From Termitomyces sp. T153 (taxonomy: Eukaryota > Basidiomycota > Agaricomycetes > Agaricales > Lyophyllaceae): a stretch of DNA of 64,000 bases. Shown piece after piece: positions 24,001-34,756 of the stretch; position 1 is the first letter of the stretch, and the number at the start of each line of letters is the position of its first letter. Under the pieces are notes generated by a model, which did not search any database, was not told the DNA's origin, and saw nothing but the letters and a program-made list of their open reading frames with translations. The position numbers and the translations under genes are program-made. The stretch spans positions 372,001 through 436,000 of the forward strand of contig JACKQL020000018.1 of NCBI GenBank assembly GCA_018296165.2, written 5' to 3'.

Positions 24001-25150
24001 GGAGTGTTGCATCAGTGGATTTCATTGTGTAGCTCCCAGATGCTCATGGGTATGATGCCGTGATAGTGGTGGTGGACCTCTATGGCAAACAGGCTCACTT
24101 TATACCTACTCACACCACATGCTCTGCCTTGGGAGTGGCCAGCCTATACTATAAGAATGTCTAGAAACTCCACAGTCTGTCAGATGGATATGTCTCAGAC
24201 TGGGGCCCCCAGTTTGTGGCAGAATTCACTCGAGAACTGTATCACCTGCTAGGCATAAAGCTCCATACCACCATGGCCTATCACCCTCAGTTGGACGGGC
24301 AGACAGAATGCATTAACCAGAAACTGGAACAGTATCTCCACCTGTTTTGTAATGAGAGGCAGGATGACTGGAATGAGCTGCTGCCAGATGCAGAATTCCA
24401 ATACAACAACCATGTTCACTCTTCCACACAGATGACTCCATTCTTCCTGAATACTGGCAGGCACCCCTACATGGGATTTGAATCTTGGGCACGCCCCTCA
24501 GAGAACAATTCTGTCAATGAGTTTGTGAACCAGATGAGAAGGGCACAGGAGGAGGCAAAAGCTGCATTGGTGAAGGCCAAGGAAGACATGGCACAGTACT
24601 ATGATCGCAGACAGACACCTGCTCCAGTTTACAAGCCTGGGGACCATGTGTACTTGGACAGCTCAGACATTAAGACAACAAGGCCATCCCTGAAGCTATC
24701 ACATCGTCATCTGGGCCCCTTCATGGTGGAGAAGAAGGTAGGGCCTTTGGCATACTGACTTAAACTCCCAGCAGGCCTGTGCCAACTGCATCCAGTCTTC
24801 AATGTGGTCAAGTTGTTTTCAGCTCCAGAGGATCCAATCCCAGGCTGTCACCCTAAGCCACCCCCACCACCAGTCCTGGTCAATGATGAGGAAGAATATA
24901 AGGTGGAGGAAATCTTGGACAGCAGGGTATTCTGAGGGAAATTGCAGTTCAAGGTGAAATGGAAGGGATATGGCATTGAAGACATCTCTTGGGAACCACA
25001 GGCTAATGTTCATGCACCAGGCTTAGTCCAGGACTTCTATTGTAGGCATCCCAATGCCTTCAAAGCGATTCGAGGCATCTACTCTATTTCACCAGCTAAC
25101 CAGGCAATTCGTGACTTCTTCTACCCAGTGCATCAAGGCACTGCATCCTA
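21100..25150 (+). pseudogene. Element B pol (protease, RT, RNase H, integrase, chromodomain)
   Basis: One continuous frame (-1 to gag) with only substitutions, no frameshift noticed. Protease VVALLDSGATGLFLDTDYV at ~21408-21465. RT contains FSLTNSPATFQTMM and an intact VCMYLDDIFIYT box (~22675-22710). RNase [18 protein letters not shown] (~23121-23171) and HDKEMLAI with its Glu kept. Integrase: AGHPG (~23824), VSDWGPQFVAEFTREL (~24193-24240), AYHPQLDGQTE. Chromodomain: EEYKVEEIL then QFKVKWKGYGIEDISWEPQ (~24892-25005). About thirteen stops. Parental residues are preserved better than in copies A, H, G and C. Non-functional as it stands. Confidence 0.93.
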
Positions 25151-25162
25151 GAGGGGGGGTGA

Positions 25163-25604
25163 TATCAGGGGATGTCTCACTTGTTTCCCCTTCTCCTCCT
25201 CCAGTTCTTGTCAGATTTGCTCTGTTATAGTTTTCCTTTATTCTCCTTCCTTTTCCCTATCTATTGGTCCTAGTTTCAGCCCTCAGGCTGCACCAGTTCT
25301 CTGTTAATAATTCAGACAAGTGTGGCCCTTTGACACTGCCACTGGCTTATGTAACTGCTGACCAATTGCTGACACATCACTTGTGTCTTTTTTTTCTCTG
25401 TCATACTGTACAGTTGTTTCTCATGCTTCTGAAGCCTCTGAAGCATCACACCTGGCCTAGGGAATCCCCAGACTTGTTCTCTTTGGATTTCCCTTTGCCA
25501 GGTGAGTAGTTATCTCAGTAGACACTGTACAGTACTGAATAGACTTTGGATTTCCCTTTGCCAGCTGTGTGATTGAGCCCCAGCCTCCAGAGGTTGCCCT
25601 TACA
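25163..25604 (+). repeat. 3' LTR of element B (442 bp)
   Basis: Begins TATCAGGGGATG (second base G to A relative to the 5' LTR's TG start) and ends GTTGCCCTTACA. Seven transition differences from the 5' LTR and no indel. Confidence 0.93.
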
Positions 25605-26190
25605 GATGCCCAGTTGGACAAGATGGATAAGATTTGCAAGGTACAAGAAGAGTTGAAGGCATTGCTGGAGTTAGCAGCAGCACTGATGAAGCAATTCTAT
25701 AATGTGTGGGTCAACAAGGTGCCCAATTGCATGATAGGAGACCATGTTTATCTTGAACAAGCAGATCTGCACTCAGATTGCCCAGACCATGAGTTGGATT
25801 TCAAGAGATTTGGGCCATTCCAGATTATGCAGAAGATTTTAGACATGGCATATCAGTTGGCCTTGCCAGATGGCTGGTTGATACACAGTGATCCTCCACA
25901 TATCATGTTTAGTCCCAGCATGTGAAGACACAATCCTTGGTCAGTGACAGGATCTGCTGCCCCCAGTGCAGATGGAGTTGGGAGAGGAGGTCGAGATAGA
26001 GTGGATCTTGCACAAGAGAACAATGAGGGGCAGGGTCACAGAGTTTTTGGTCTGCTGGAAAGGCTACAATGAGAGCAAGAACAAGTGGTTCAAGGAATAC
26101 AACATGCCACACATGTTGGAGGCCATTCAGGAGTTTAGGACAAATGAAAAGACACATGAAGAGACAAGAGGTGCAAAGCAGATCTGAGCA
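25605..26190 (+). pseudogene. Element G integrase C-terminus and chromodomain
   Basis: Resumes the interrupted integrase after the GATGC duplication: AALMKQFYNVWVNKVP (~25677-25725), GDHVYLEQADL and FGPFQIMQKI (the GPF/Y module). A chromodomain follows at ~25985-26150 (EIEWILHKRTMRGRV, LVCWKGYNESKNKWFKEYN). Chromodomains bind methylated histone tails and direct integration to heterochromatin (family knowledge). Stops separate the two parts. Confidence 0.88.
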
Positions 26191-26243
26191 AAAAGATTGG
26201 ACCTTTTTTTCATTTCTCTTTACCTTAACAAGTGGGGAGTGGG

Positions 26244-26424
26244 TGTCACAATATACATGTGACCAAGCCCTACACCAGCTTGTAGTTAGTACTTACAGTC
26301 TTTATCTTTGTCCATTTCATTCTTAAATATGCTAAATTATCATTTATTATTTACTTATCAAAATACATATTGTTCTTAGTGCTACTAATGTGCCACATTG
26401 CAAACTGCTGGTCAAAGCCTTACA
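26244..26424 (+). repeat. 3' LTR of element G (181 bp)
   Basis: TGTCACAATATACATGTG...GCCTTACA after the polypurine tract; right flank GTAGA. Confidence 0.9.
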
Positions 26425-27365
26425 GTAGACATTTTGAGGTCTACAAAGTAGACAAGGTTTTTCTCCTTGATTATGCACTGAGAAATGTCCACAATTTTCG
26501 TTCCCACATGATCAATATACTATGTGATATCTACCTGCTACCCACTTGTCTGCACTTTTTGCTCCCTTCTGGCTATCTCTTCCAGCTATCTTTTCTGGCT
26601 AATGTTGCTGTCCCACTTTTTGCTCCCTTCCAGCTATCTTTTCCAGCTAATGTTGTTGCCCATACTTTTTGCTCCCTTTCAGCTTTGTTTTCCCTCTTTT
26701 TATGTTTTTCCTTTTTTCCTTTTCTTCTTCTTTTTTTGATTGTTATTTTTGTTATTTTTTATTTTATTTTATTTTTTATTTTATTTTATTTTATTCTTTT
26801 TCTTCTTTTCTTCTTTTTGTTTTTTATATCTTTTCTTTTCATATATTTTATATTTGCATTCTTTGACATGACTTAATGTTCTTCTATCTATTGCACTATA
26901 TATGTTCACTGATTTGCATTTAATGATTTGGAGGGTATGGCTGGATTTGAGGTCTATCTTATCATCTGTATGGCTTTTGTTGATCTGTATCTATGTTGTG
27001 GAACAATTTTGTTCCAACATCTAATTGCATAATATTCTCATGTGCTAATCATGGGCATGTGATTGAACTTTTATGACTCTCCTATTCATAGTCAATATTA
27101 CTATATTAATATTTTGATGTCTATCTATGCTAAATGGAAGCTGAGATTGCATCCACATATATGCCATGATAGACCTAGTGAATAAAGAATAAAATATATA
27201 TGTTGTGTAATGATCTTTGCTCCAACAACTGATTGCATAATCTTCTCATGTGCTAAGTATGGCATGAGATTGAACTTATGCACCTATTCAGCATGAACAG
27301 TCAATCTTACTATATGCCCTGAACATCACAGGGGAAGCCAGCACAGAGCACAGTCAAAATCATGT
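26425..27365. other. AT-rich unique region with low-complexity and direct repeats
   Basis: No gene seen. It contains about three degenerate copies of a 50-61 bp unit beginning CACTTTTTGCTCCCTT (26553, 26614, ~26663). A pyrimidine/TTTTA-rich tract spans ~26690-26850. A ~96-bp direct repeat occurs at 27011-27105 and 27219-27314 (both GTTCCAACA or GCTCCAACA ... ATTGCATAAT.TTCTCATGTGCTAA ... TACTATAT). Probably original locus sequence between element G and the downstream ORF. Confidence 0.6.
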
Positions 27366-27773
27366 ATGATAATATTGTTGACTGAAAGAGGTTCAATTAG
27401 TGATCATTTAGAAAATTTCTGGTTACATACAGATTCTCAATGTCAGTCTTGTGGAAAGAATCTTATTAGGGTCTTCCAATTCTTGCATGCACCACCTTTG
27501 CTGTATTTTGACATATTGTCTGTCAATGTTCATATCAATGATAGCATATGTATATCCGCTGTTGACACATTGAAAACATATGTGTATAAGTTAAAGGGTG
27601 TGGTGTATTACAGCGATAACCACTTCACAAGCAGGTATATAGATAAGAACAATGATGTATGGTACCATGATGGACTGACAGGACACCAAATGATCAAATA
27701 TAATGAACCATTAGATATGTCTGTATCTGGAACTAAGATAGCTACATTGGCTATATATGTACATTTGGACTGA
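27366..27773 (+). CDS. Ubiquitin-specific-protease-like C-terminal fragment (intact 135-aa frame)
   Basis: An uninterrupted frame reads CQSCGKNLIRVFQFLHAPP, then LKGVVYYSDNHFTSRYIDKN, NDVWYHDGLTG and TLAIYVHLD. The C-x2-C followed by Y.L.G...Y....HF..R.......W...DG resembles the C-terminal half of USP/C19 peptidases, where HF/HY holds the catalytic His. Such modules occur as stand-alone ORFs linked to fungal mobile elements. The Cys-box half is not seen, so this is a fragment, a terminal exon, or a distant relative. The ATG at 27366 is the first in frame but splicing from upstream is possible. It sits at the boundary where CpGs begin to be retained. Confidence 0.42.
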   Translation: MIILLTERGSISDHLENFWLHTDSQCQSCGKNLIRVFQFLHAPPLLYFDILSVNVHINDSICISAVDTLKTYVYKLKGVVYYSDNHFTSRYIDKNNDVWYHDGLTGHQMIKYNEPLDMSVSGTKIATLAIYVHLD

Positions 27774-28455
27774 ATATATTGTATTCTCCCAATGAGACCT
27801 CGGACTTGCCGTGCGCCGCAACGGCCCATACTCAACGGTCAATAGTAAAGTGTTCACGTCTATCAGAAACTGATTTTTGAGGGTCGATACTAGTAAGAAC
27901 GTCACTATAAAACGAGTCAGGAAATCAAGAATACTTACAAAAACAACAAAAGCATCTGGTTCAATCTGTAGCCATGACTTGATGGACGGGAAATTTCTTT
28001 GGAGATTTTTGTAGATTCATGTTCGGAAGTTCTCTTGACTTAATTCACCAATTCACAGAGCTTTTAATGAAGAAGACTATAGCAGTGAAGGTTCGACTTT
28101 TCCAAATACGAGAAACAATAGTTGAGGTCGATTCTCCCACGATTTATGCGTCTGGTCAGCCTGTTTATCGGAGATTCTGGTGAGTCTGTTTATCGGAGAT
28201 TGAGTCCAGTGTCAGCCGATTATTCATCCTCACAAAAAGAGTGAACGATCCTCGAATTCATGATGAGTCATATAACCCCGTCAGTTGCATTATTTTTCAA
28301 ATGCCACAAGGAGAAAATACGCCCACAGATAGATGAAATCAGGAGACGGAGCGAGGGATCTTCCCAATTTACTGGTGGGAAATTCGGGGAATTCGGTACG
28401 GGATGTCGGACCATTCCCGCCATGTTGAGCCTCCTGACGGATAAGTATGTAGTAG
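27774..28455. other. CpG-containing intergenic region before the LINE
   Basis: No convincing gene. A 22-bp direct repeat (CTGTTTATCGGAGATT with flanking bases, ~28161-28178 and ~28188-28205) is visible. CpG becomes frequent from ~27800. The right end, AAGTATGTAGTAG (28443-28455), is the target duplication of the LINE. Confidence 0.55.
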
Positions 28456-28617
28456 GACCGCTTCTTGATCTACAACTGCCATCATCCCTTCCAGGGTCCT
28501 GGTAGTTTAGTAGGCCTAGCTAGCAATAAGTCAAACTTTTCATTCACTATCTAACCGGCCCAAAGGCCCCCTTTCGCTACTTCTATTCTCTAATCCTCCC
28601 AATCGACCCACATTACC

Positions 28618-30363
28618 ATGGACTGCACAGCAGTCCCCCCCAAACCACCCCGTCAGCAAAACAGCGGTGCCAACCGCGCAGGGACCCCGACCCCGACACA
28701 GCCCCTCCCGTCTCGTTCTGAATTCAGCGCCCTGCTGATGGCCCACGGAGGCCCGGTCTGGTCCCTCAGCAACGCTCGCAAATGGCTAGAGACAAAAGGC
28801 TGGATTCTGGCTGGGGAGCCATACGACCGCATGAAGCTCGCTCGTGTGCTGATGACTGCAGTTGTCATCTCCAAGGGCGTGAAGCTTGAAAATGAGGCAA
28901 AGAATGCGATCCTAGCGGTTGCATTCTTGATGGAAGATGACGCAATAGACAAGCTCTCAGACTCATTGGCCGGCGTAGTCGCCTCCAAGGTCTTCGAGCG
29001 TGTCGACCCCGTCATCAGCTGCATTGCCTCATCCCTTGACTTCATCTCCGCGAATGACACGGTGCAAGCTGAGACTACCCTGGCTCTCAGGAATGTCTCG
29101 TCCCAGTTGGTATCAGTGTCCTCTTCTCTCAATGACGCCATTTCCAAGCTAACCGCCACGCCTCCGACGCCGCCGCCCCTCCCCCAGCCCTCCCCTCGTG
29201 GCCCCACGTGGGCCGAGGTAGTATCCGCTGCACCCCCAGCAATCCCACCGGACTTCAACCCAAAGGCCCACCCCCAACACACCCGCCTGCAACAACGCCT
29301 CATTCACGACGCAAAGACGGTTCTGATCATGATCGACCCCTCAAGCCCCAACGCACCCACCAACCACTCTCCAGCTGCAAACGCTGACCTCTGGGGATGA
29401 TTCAACAAACAGCTAGTCGAGATCGACAAGACGGCAGCCAACCTTGCAGCAATCGATGGCATTCCCGGCAACCCCTCCAGGACCCTCGTAAAGGGCATCA
29501 CTTGGCTTAAACGAGGTGCTTACCTTGTCGAGCTCGATACCCCAGAGTCGGCCGCAAGACTCAGAAGCTACGCACACGACCCCGTCTGGGATCTCGCCAA
29601 GACATGCTTGGGAGACTCAGCACGGGTCATCGATAAGGCCTTCAGCCTGATCATTCGCTTTGCCCCCTGCGGAGGGATCTTTGACCCCTCCAATGCAGAA
29701 GACATCGCGACCTTCAAGTGCGAGAACGGGTTGGCGGCAGGAAGCATCACCATGGCCTCTTGGCTGAAGAAGGAGGCATGTCGCCACACGCGACAGACTG
29801 TTGCCTCCCTCAAGGTGATCTGCAACTCCCCACACGCTGCCAACCACCTCCTTCGCGAGTGCGTCTTCATTGCAGGGCACCTCATAGCGGTCCGCAAGGA
29901 TCTCCGCGAGCCCCTCCATTGCAACAACTGCCAGGAGTTCAGCCACATCCGGGCATCCTGCAAAAATGCAGGCCATTGCTCCTACTGCGCCAACACCAGC
30001 CATTCCTTTGACAATTGTCCCTCTGGGACGGCTCCTTGCTGCGCTTCATGCGGACCAGACTCGACTCATGCGAGCTCTGCCTGTCACTGCCCGATCTTTC
30101 GGGAACGCTGTAATGACCTGGATACTCGCTATCCTGAGAACAGCATGCTGTTCTTTCCCACTGGCGATCCCAGTACATGGGTCTCAGACCCCCTGAAAAC
30201 CTCGAAGTCCGCCCCCACGCCCACTCCGTGGGTTACTGGTCCCTCCACTCCTGAACCTTCGGGCTCAGGACAATACCAGGCGGCACTCACTGACCTTTGG
30301 AAGCCGCGCCATAGCGCTCCCACAGCTCCTCAGACAACCCCCGCTACTAACCCCCCCCAATGA
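28618..30363 (+). pseudogene. LINE ORF1 (Gag-like, three zinc knuckles), one in-frame TGA
   Basis: 581 codons in one frame from ATG 28618 to TGA 30361-30363, broken only by TGA at 29398-29400 (WG*FNKQ, consistent with CGA to TGA at a CpG). A proline-rich segment (TPPTPPPLPQPSPRGP, ~29158-29205) leads to an RNA-binding-like region (GITWLKRGAYLVELDTPESA). Zinc knuckles are CNNCQEFSHIRASC (~29922-29963) and CSYCANTSHSFDNC (~29977-30018), then a C-C-x2-C cluster (~30037-30100). ORF1 proteins of this clade bind LINE RNA to form the particle. The TAG-free, CpG-rich sequence shows recent activity. Read-through or another copy would be needed for function. Confidence 0.9.
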
Positions 30364-33300
30364 TTTTGAACACTAACCTAGCGCCGCGTCTATGCATATG
30401 GCAGCAGAACCTTTGCAAGTCGAACATAGCCCAAGAGGCCATGCTTGGCACGGCCCAGCCGGAAGACTGGGACATCCTGGCACTGCAGGAACCCTATCTC
30501 GACCACCTAGGCAACACCAGGGCTACCTCAAAATGGATAACGCACTATCCCAAATCCCATTGACGCGACAACAGCACCCATACATGCTCGATTCTCCTGA
30601 TCAACGCTAACGTCCCCACAGACTCATACACTTTCCTGGATGTCCCCTCCACGGACATCACAGCCATCAGATTCAGAACCGTTGAGGGTCATCTCACCCT
30701 CTTCAACATATACAATGATTGTACTAATAACAACAGCCTCACAGCACTATCTGCCTTCCTTTCCTCCCGCCTCCATGCCCTCTGCCCTACGCAAGACGAC
30801 CACATGATCTGGGCTGGCGATTTCAACTGCCATCACCCCCTATGGGAGACGGTTGAAAATCGGCACCTCAACTCCTCCGAGGATGACATACGTCCCCTGT
30901 TGCGCCTCCTGGGCCGCTACCACATGGAGCTAGCACTGCCGCCTGGCACGCCGACTCTTCGCACAGCGCGCAACAGCTGGACGCGTCCCAACAACGTTTG
31001 GCGTCGAAACGTTGGGCCCAACCCCATCATCTCATGTTGCATGGCACCCTTGCTCTGCCCCCTGGTCACCGACCACCTACCTGTCATCACCATCATCGCG
31101 CTCTTGCTCCCACGCACCTCGGCTCCCCCCTCCAGAAATTTCCGCGAGGTTAACTGGGTGGCATTCAACGAATCGCTGAAGGCGAAGTTGACCGTGGACT
31201 CTCCTGCCTGCCTGCTAACCTCCAAAGACCAATTTCATTCTAAGGTCCTGGCGCTGACGGTGCTCATACAAGAGGTCATCAAATGCGACGATATAGTTCC
31301 CATCCGTAAACCCTGCCCCTTCACCAAGAGGTGGTGGACTTCGGAGCTGACGGCTCTCAAAAAGGCTAGAACCAAAGCCAACAACCTAGCATACAAATTC
31401 CGTGACATAGCTAACCATCCGGCCAAAGTCGAGGCCAAGCGACTGTCGCAGTTGATGGCAGATACCATCCGCAAGGCCAAGAATGACCATTGGGTTGAAT
31501 GGCTGGAGAACATCGATGCCAGGCAGATCTACATCACCAATAAGTATGTAGTCTGCAAACCCACTGACGCTTCTTACGATAGGATCCCGGACCTGAAAGT
31601 GCCGGGCGGCAACGCAGAGACCTGGGCAACCATGGGTGCCCAGAAGGCCGAGATCCTAGCTAAGTCCCTCTTCCCTCCTCCCCCCATCTCCACTTCATCC
31701 CCCCCCTCTGCGTATCCGAAACCCCTACCGGGCATATGGTTCTTGAACCGCGCTCGTATCACAGACGCCATCGCTCAGCTCAAGCCCTACAAGGCTCCGG
31801 GTCCTGACGGGATCCCCAACATTGTGCTGAAGCGGTGTGCTGACACCCTAATCGACCACCTTTACTATATCTTTTGCGCAGTGTTCGAACTCAATGTCTA
31901 CCACGATTCGTGGCTCACTTCGACCACCCTTGTTCTACGTAAACCTGGGAAACCAGACTACAGTGAACCTAAGGCTTACCACCCAATCGGGCTCCTAAAT
32001 ACCATTGGGAAGCTCCTATCCACCATTGTTGCTGCTGACCTCTCCTTCCTAGCCGAGAAACACTCCATGTTCCCTACAACGCAATTCGGAGGCCGCCCTG
32101 GGCGCAACACAACCAACGCAATGCATACCGTGGTCTCCAAGATCAAGGATGCCTGGCGCATGGGGCATGTAGCCGCAGCGCTCTTCCTCGACGTACAAGG
32201 CGCTTTCCCAAATACCGGACGCAATCGGCTGCTACACAACATGCGGGAAAGCCGGGTGCTGACCTGCTACATCAACTTAGTATGGAATATGCTCACAGGC
32301 AGACGGACCAGACTCAAGTTTGACGACCACGTCTCGGAACCGTTCAACGTGCTCAACGGCACCACCCAAGGATGCCCACTGGCCATGCTGTTGTATGCGT
32401 TCTACAATGCTCTGCTGATCCGTGTAGCAAACGAGGGTGCCAAGAACGAGCTCACCTCAGGCTTCATAGACGATTCCATGTTTCTCGCAACAGCTAAGAC
32501 CCTCCCCGACTGCCACAGGATCCTCGCTGACATGATGCACCGGCCCAGCGGTGGCTTCGACTGGTCCCTCTCCCATAGTTCTCCGTTCGAGCTGTCCAAA
32601 CTGGCCCTCATGAACTTCCCCTGCTCACCCCACGACACAGCCCCAGCTGACCTCACGCTATCGCGCACCAACCCCGACGGCACAACCACTGACCAGCTTG
32701 TCAAGACAGTCCCATTGTACAAGTACCTTGGGGTTGTCTTCAACCCCGGTCTACAATGGAATGCCCACTGCCAGAAGGTGATGGCACGCGCCACCTGGTG
32801 GTCCCTCCAGGTAATGCGGCTGTCGAGGACATCGGGAGGTATGCCCCCCCAACACATGCGCCAACTATATAACATGGTTGCCGTGCCTGCCATCACGTAC
32901 GCAGCCGACGTCTGGTATACTGGCATACACGAAGCTCCGTCAGGCAAGAGAAAGCTCGGCTCGGTCGCGGTCACCAACAAGCTCATCCCCTCCCAAAGAC
33001 ATGCGGCCAGGGCCATCACAGGCGCACTCAGCACAACAGCAGGCAACATACTCGACGCCCATGCATTTCTACTTCTGGTCGAGCTACTCTTCAACAAGGT
33101 TTTATTCAGGGCTGCGGTGCGTGTCTCTTCTCTACCCTCTTCCCATCCCCTATACTCCGTCGCTCGATGGGCTGCTGGCCGATACGTCGCCTGGCACCGC
33201 TCCCCGCTCCACTTTCTCTTTCACGTTACAGCGGTTGCACCGAAAGCCATCGAGACTGTACAACCGGTCCGGCGGCGACCGAACTACCTGCCCTCCTTCT

Positions 33301-34406
33301 CGACCTCAATAGCAGATGACAAGGATGCCGCCCTTGCCCAGGCTAATGACACGCTCTCCTCTACTCCAGTCGTAGTATACTGCGATGGCTCGGGATATGA
33401 GAACGGTATCGGCGCATCAGCGGTACTGTACGTTAGGGGGGTGGAAACGCAGCACCTGTGTTACCACCTAGGCAGCAAATCACAACACACTGTCTATGAG
33501 GCCGAGATTGTAGGTGTCCTACTTGCCCTACACATGCTGATTCTTTTGACACGCAACCTACCTGCACAAGCCGTTATTGGCAGTGACAGCCAAGCTATGA
33601 TTAGAGCAACAAACAACCAACGCCCACACCCTTCTCACTATCTACTTGACCATGTGCACGATGCTGCAGAACTCCTGCACAAGAAGCAAGATCGACTCAT
33701 TTGCACTGTAGAACGACAACGAGCCTCCCGCCGCGGGTCCCCTTGGACAGACCGCACTCGCAACTTCATCGATCTACAGCTACACTGGACACCAGGCCAC
33801 GCGGGCTTCCAACCCAACGAACGCGCTGACGCCCTCGCGAAGCATGCCGCCAAAGGCCTCACGAGCAATCCCAAATCGCTGCCGCCACTCCTCCGACGCA
33901 ACCCGTTGCCTACCAGCATCTCCGCAACACGTCAAGCCGCCCAAGATTCCCTTCTTTCGGAATGGGAGACGAGATGGAAACAATCCCCGAGATACGCTAA
34001 CTCACACGTCTTAGACCAGTCACTCCCCTCCAAGAAATACCTCAAGCTTGTCCAGGACCTCGACCGGCGAGAGTCTGCCCTGCTCACTCAGCTCCGCACA
34101 CGCCACATCCCACTGAACCACTACCTCTTCCGGATCAGACGATCCGAGACCCCGGTTTGCCCCCACTGCGGGAACCTAGCAGTCGAGTCGGTGCACCACC
34201 TCATCAACGAATGCAGACACTACCAATTCAAACGTCACCGCTATCTCCGGCGCAAACTACGGCGAAAAGCTGAGTCTCTCTCCTTTTTGTTCACCTCGCC
34301 CGCTGCCTTAAAACCGCTTTTCCAGTTCATACACGCTACTAAGCGTTTGGAGCCTAGAGCCCAACCGGACACCGGACAGACGGCCCATCAGGGCCTACCC
34401 GCCTAA
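30360..34406 (+). pseudogene. LINE ORF2 (AP-endonuclease, reverse transcriptase, RNase H), one in-frame TGA
   Basis: 1348 codons from ATG 30360, overlapping the ORF1 stop as ATGA. A single TGA at 30561-30563 lies early in the endonuclease (KSH*RDN); the remaining 1200+ codons are open. Endonuclease: WQQNLCKSN, LALQEPYLD, WAGDFNCHHPLWE (~30810-30848), TDHLPV (~31069). RT: YKAPGPDGIPN (~31787-31820), motif A FLDVQGAFPN (~32185), motif B TTQGCPLAML (~32363), motif C GFIDDSMF (~32461-32484), KYLGVVF. RNase H: YCDGSGYENGIG (~33380), YEAEIVGVLLAL, GSDSQAMI, HWTPGHAGFQPNERADALAKH (~33785-33845). C-terminal CPHCGNLAVESVHHLINEC zinc finger (~34159-34215). All catalytic motifs look intact. Confidence 0.95.
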
Positions 34407-34727
34407 AAACCCTTATACTTCCCCCAATAATTTCGGCTCCAACGCATCACCTCAACCCACCTTAACTTCATTCCTCCATGGGCTGAGCGCACCGTTGTGC
34501 AGCTCGACCCTAGGCCACTCGCCCCCGGCCTGTGGCCATGTCGCACCCAAAACGAATCTCAAATCTTACCTCATCGGGCAGTACTAGGGAGCGTCACCAA
34601 AAACGACTACGGAATGTCGGCCTGCTCATTCTCCGCATATGCGGGGGGGTGTGGATTCTGACGGCTCTTGTAATATTCGGTAGCACCATGCAACATGGTA
34701 ACAGTATATACCGTGCATGAATATATG

Positions 34728-34743
34728 ATATAAAAAAAAAAAA
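34728..34743 (+). terminator. LINE 3' poly(A) tail
   Basis: An uninterrupted A run after ATATGATAT at 34730 marks the 3' end of the retrotransposed RNA, followed directly by the target duplication. Confidence 0.9.
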
Positions 34744-34756
34744 AAGTATGTAGTAG

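Larger units (their letters stand above)
19234..25604 (+). mobile_element. Complete Ty3/gypsy chromovirus B nested in G; 442-bp LTRs, TSD GATGC
   Basis: LTRs at 19234-19675 and 25163-25604 are both 442 bp and differ at seven positions that I can count (~1.6%), all transitions. GATGC flanks both sides (19229-19233 and 25605-25609). The polypurine tract TAGAGGGGGGG (25150-25159) precedes the 3' LTR. Internal: gag, zinc knuckle, protease, RT with intact YLDD, RNase H, integrase and chromodomain. Despite the young-looking LTRs it carries roughly twenty in-frame stops and is almost CpG-free. Confidence 0.95.
15019..26424 (+). mobile_element. Complete Ty3/gypsy chromovirus G with TSD GTAGA, split by element B
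   Basis: Short LTRs at 15019-15168 (150 bp) and 26244-26424 (181 bp), both TGT(T/C)ACAATATACATGTGACC...GTCAAAGCCTTACA. GTAGA flanks both ends (15014-15018 and 26425-26429). The polypurine tract GTGGGGAGTGGG precedes the 3' LTR. Inside are gag with a zinc knuckle, protease, RT, RNase H, integrase and chromodomain. The integrase C-terminus is interrupted at 19233 by element B. Removing B and its duplicated GATGC leaves ~5.03 kb, typical for the family. The RT is internally deleted and full of stops, so the element is dead. Confidence 0.93.
28456..34743 (+). mobile_element. Near-intact full-length non-LTR retrotransposon (LINE, Tad1/I-like) with 13-bp TSD
   Basis: Two overlapping ORFs, a 3' poly(A) tract (about 14 A, ending 34743-34745) and the perfect direct repeat AAGTATGTAGTAG at 28443-28455 and 34744-34756 (the A run makes the exact edge ambiguous by a few bases). 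This is the hallmark of target-primed reverse transcription. It has a ~160-bp 5' UTR from 28456 to 28617 and ~320 bp of 3' UTR. CpG and GC content are high, unlike the surrounding elements. Each ORF has one nonsense codon only, so this is the youngest element here. Confidence 0.95.

Noticed and set aside
26370..26876. 168-codon Phe/Leu-rich 'membrane protein'
   Set aside because: It is the translation of a T-rich low-complexity tract; no plausible protein.
27219..27314. Possible CRISPR-like or satellite array from direct repeats at 27011 and 27219
   Set aside because: Only two diverged ~96-bp copies with a ~113-bp gap in an AT-rich fungal region; no regular spacers and no cas genes.
29617..30003. 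Minus-strand open frames opposite LINE ORF1
   Set aside because: Shadows of a GC-rich coding strand; the plus-strand zinc knuckles and long frame are decisive.
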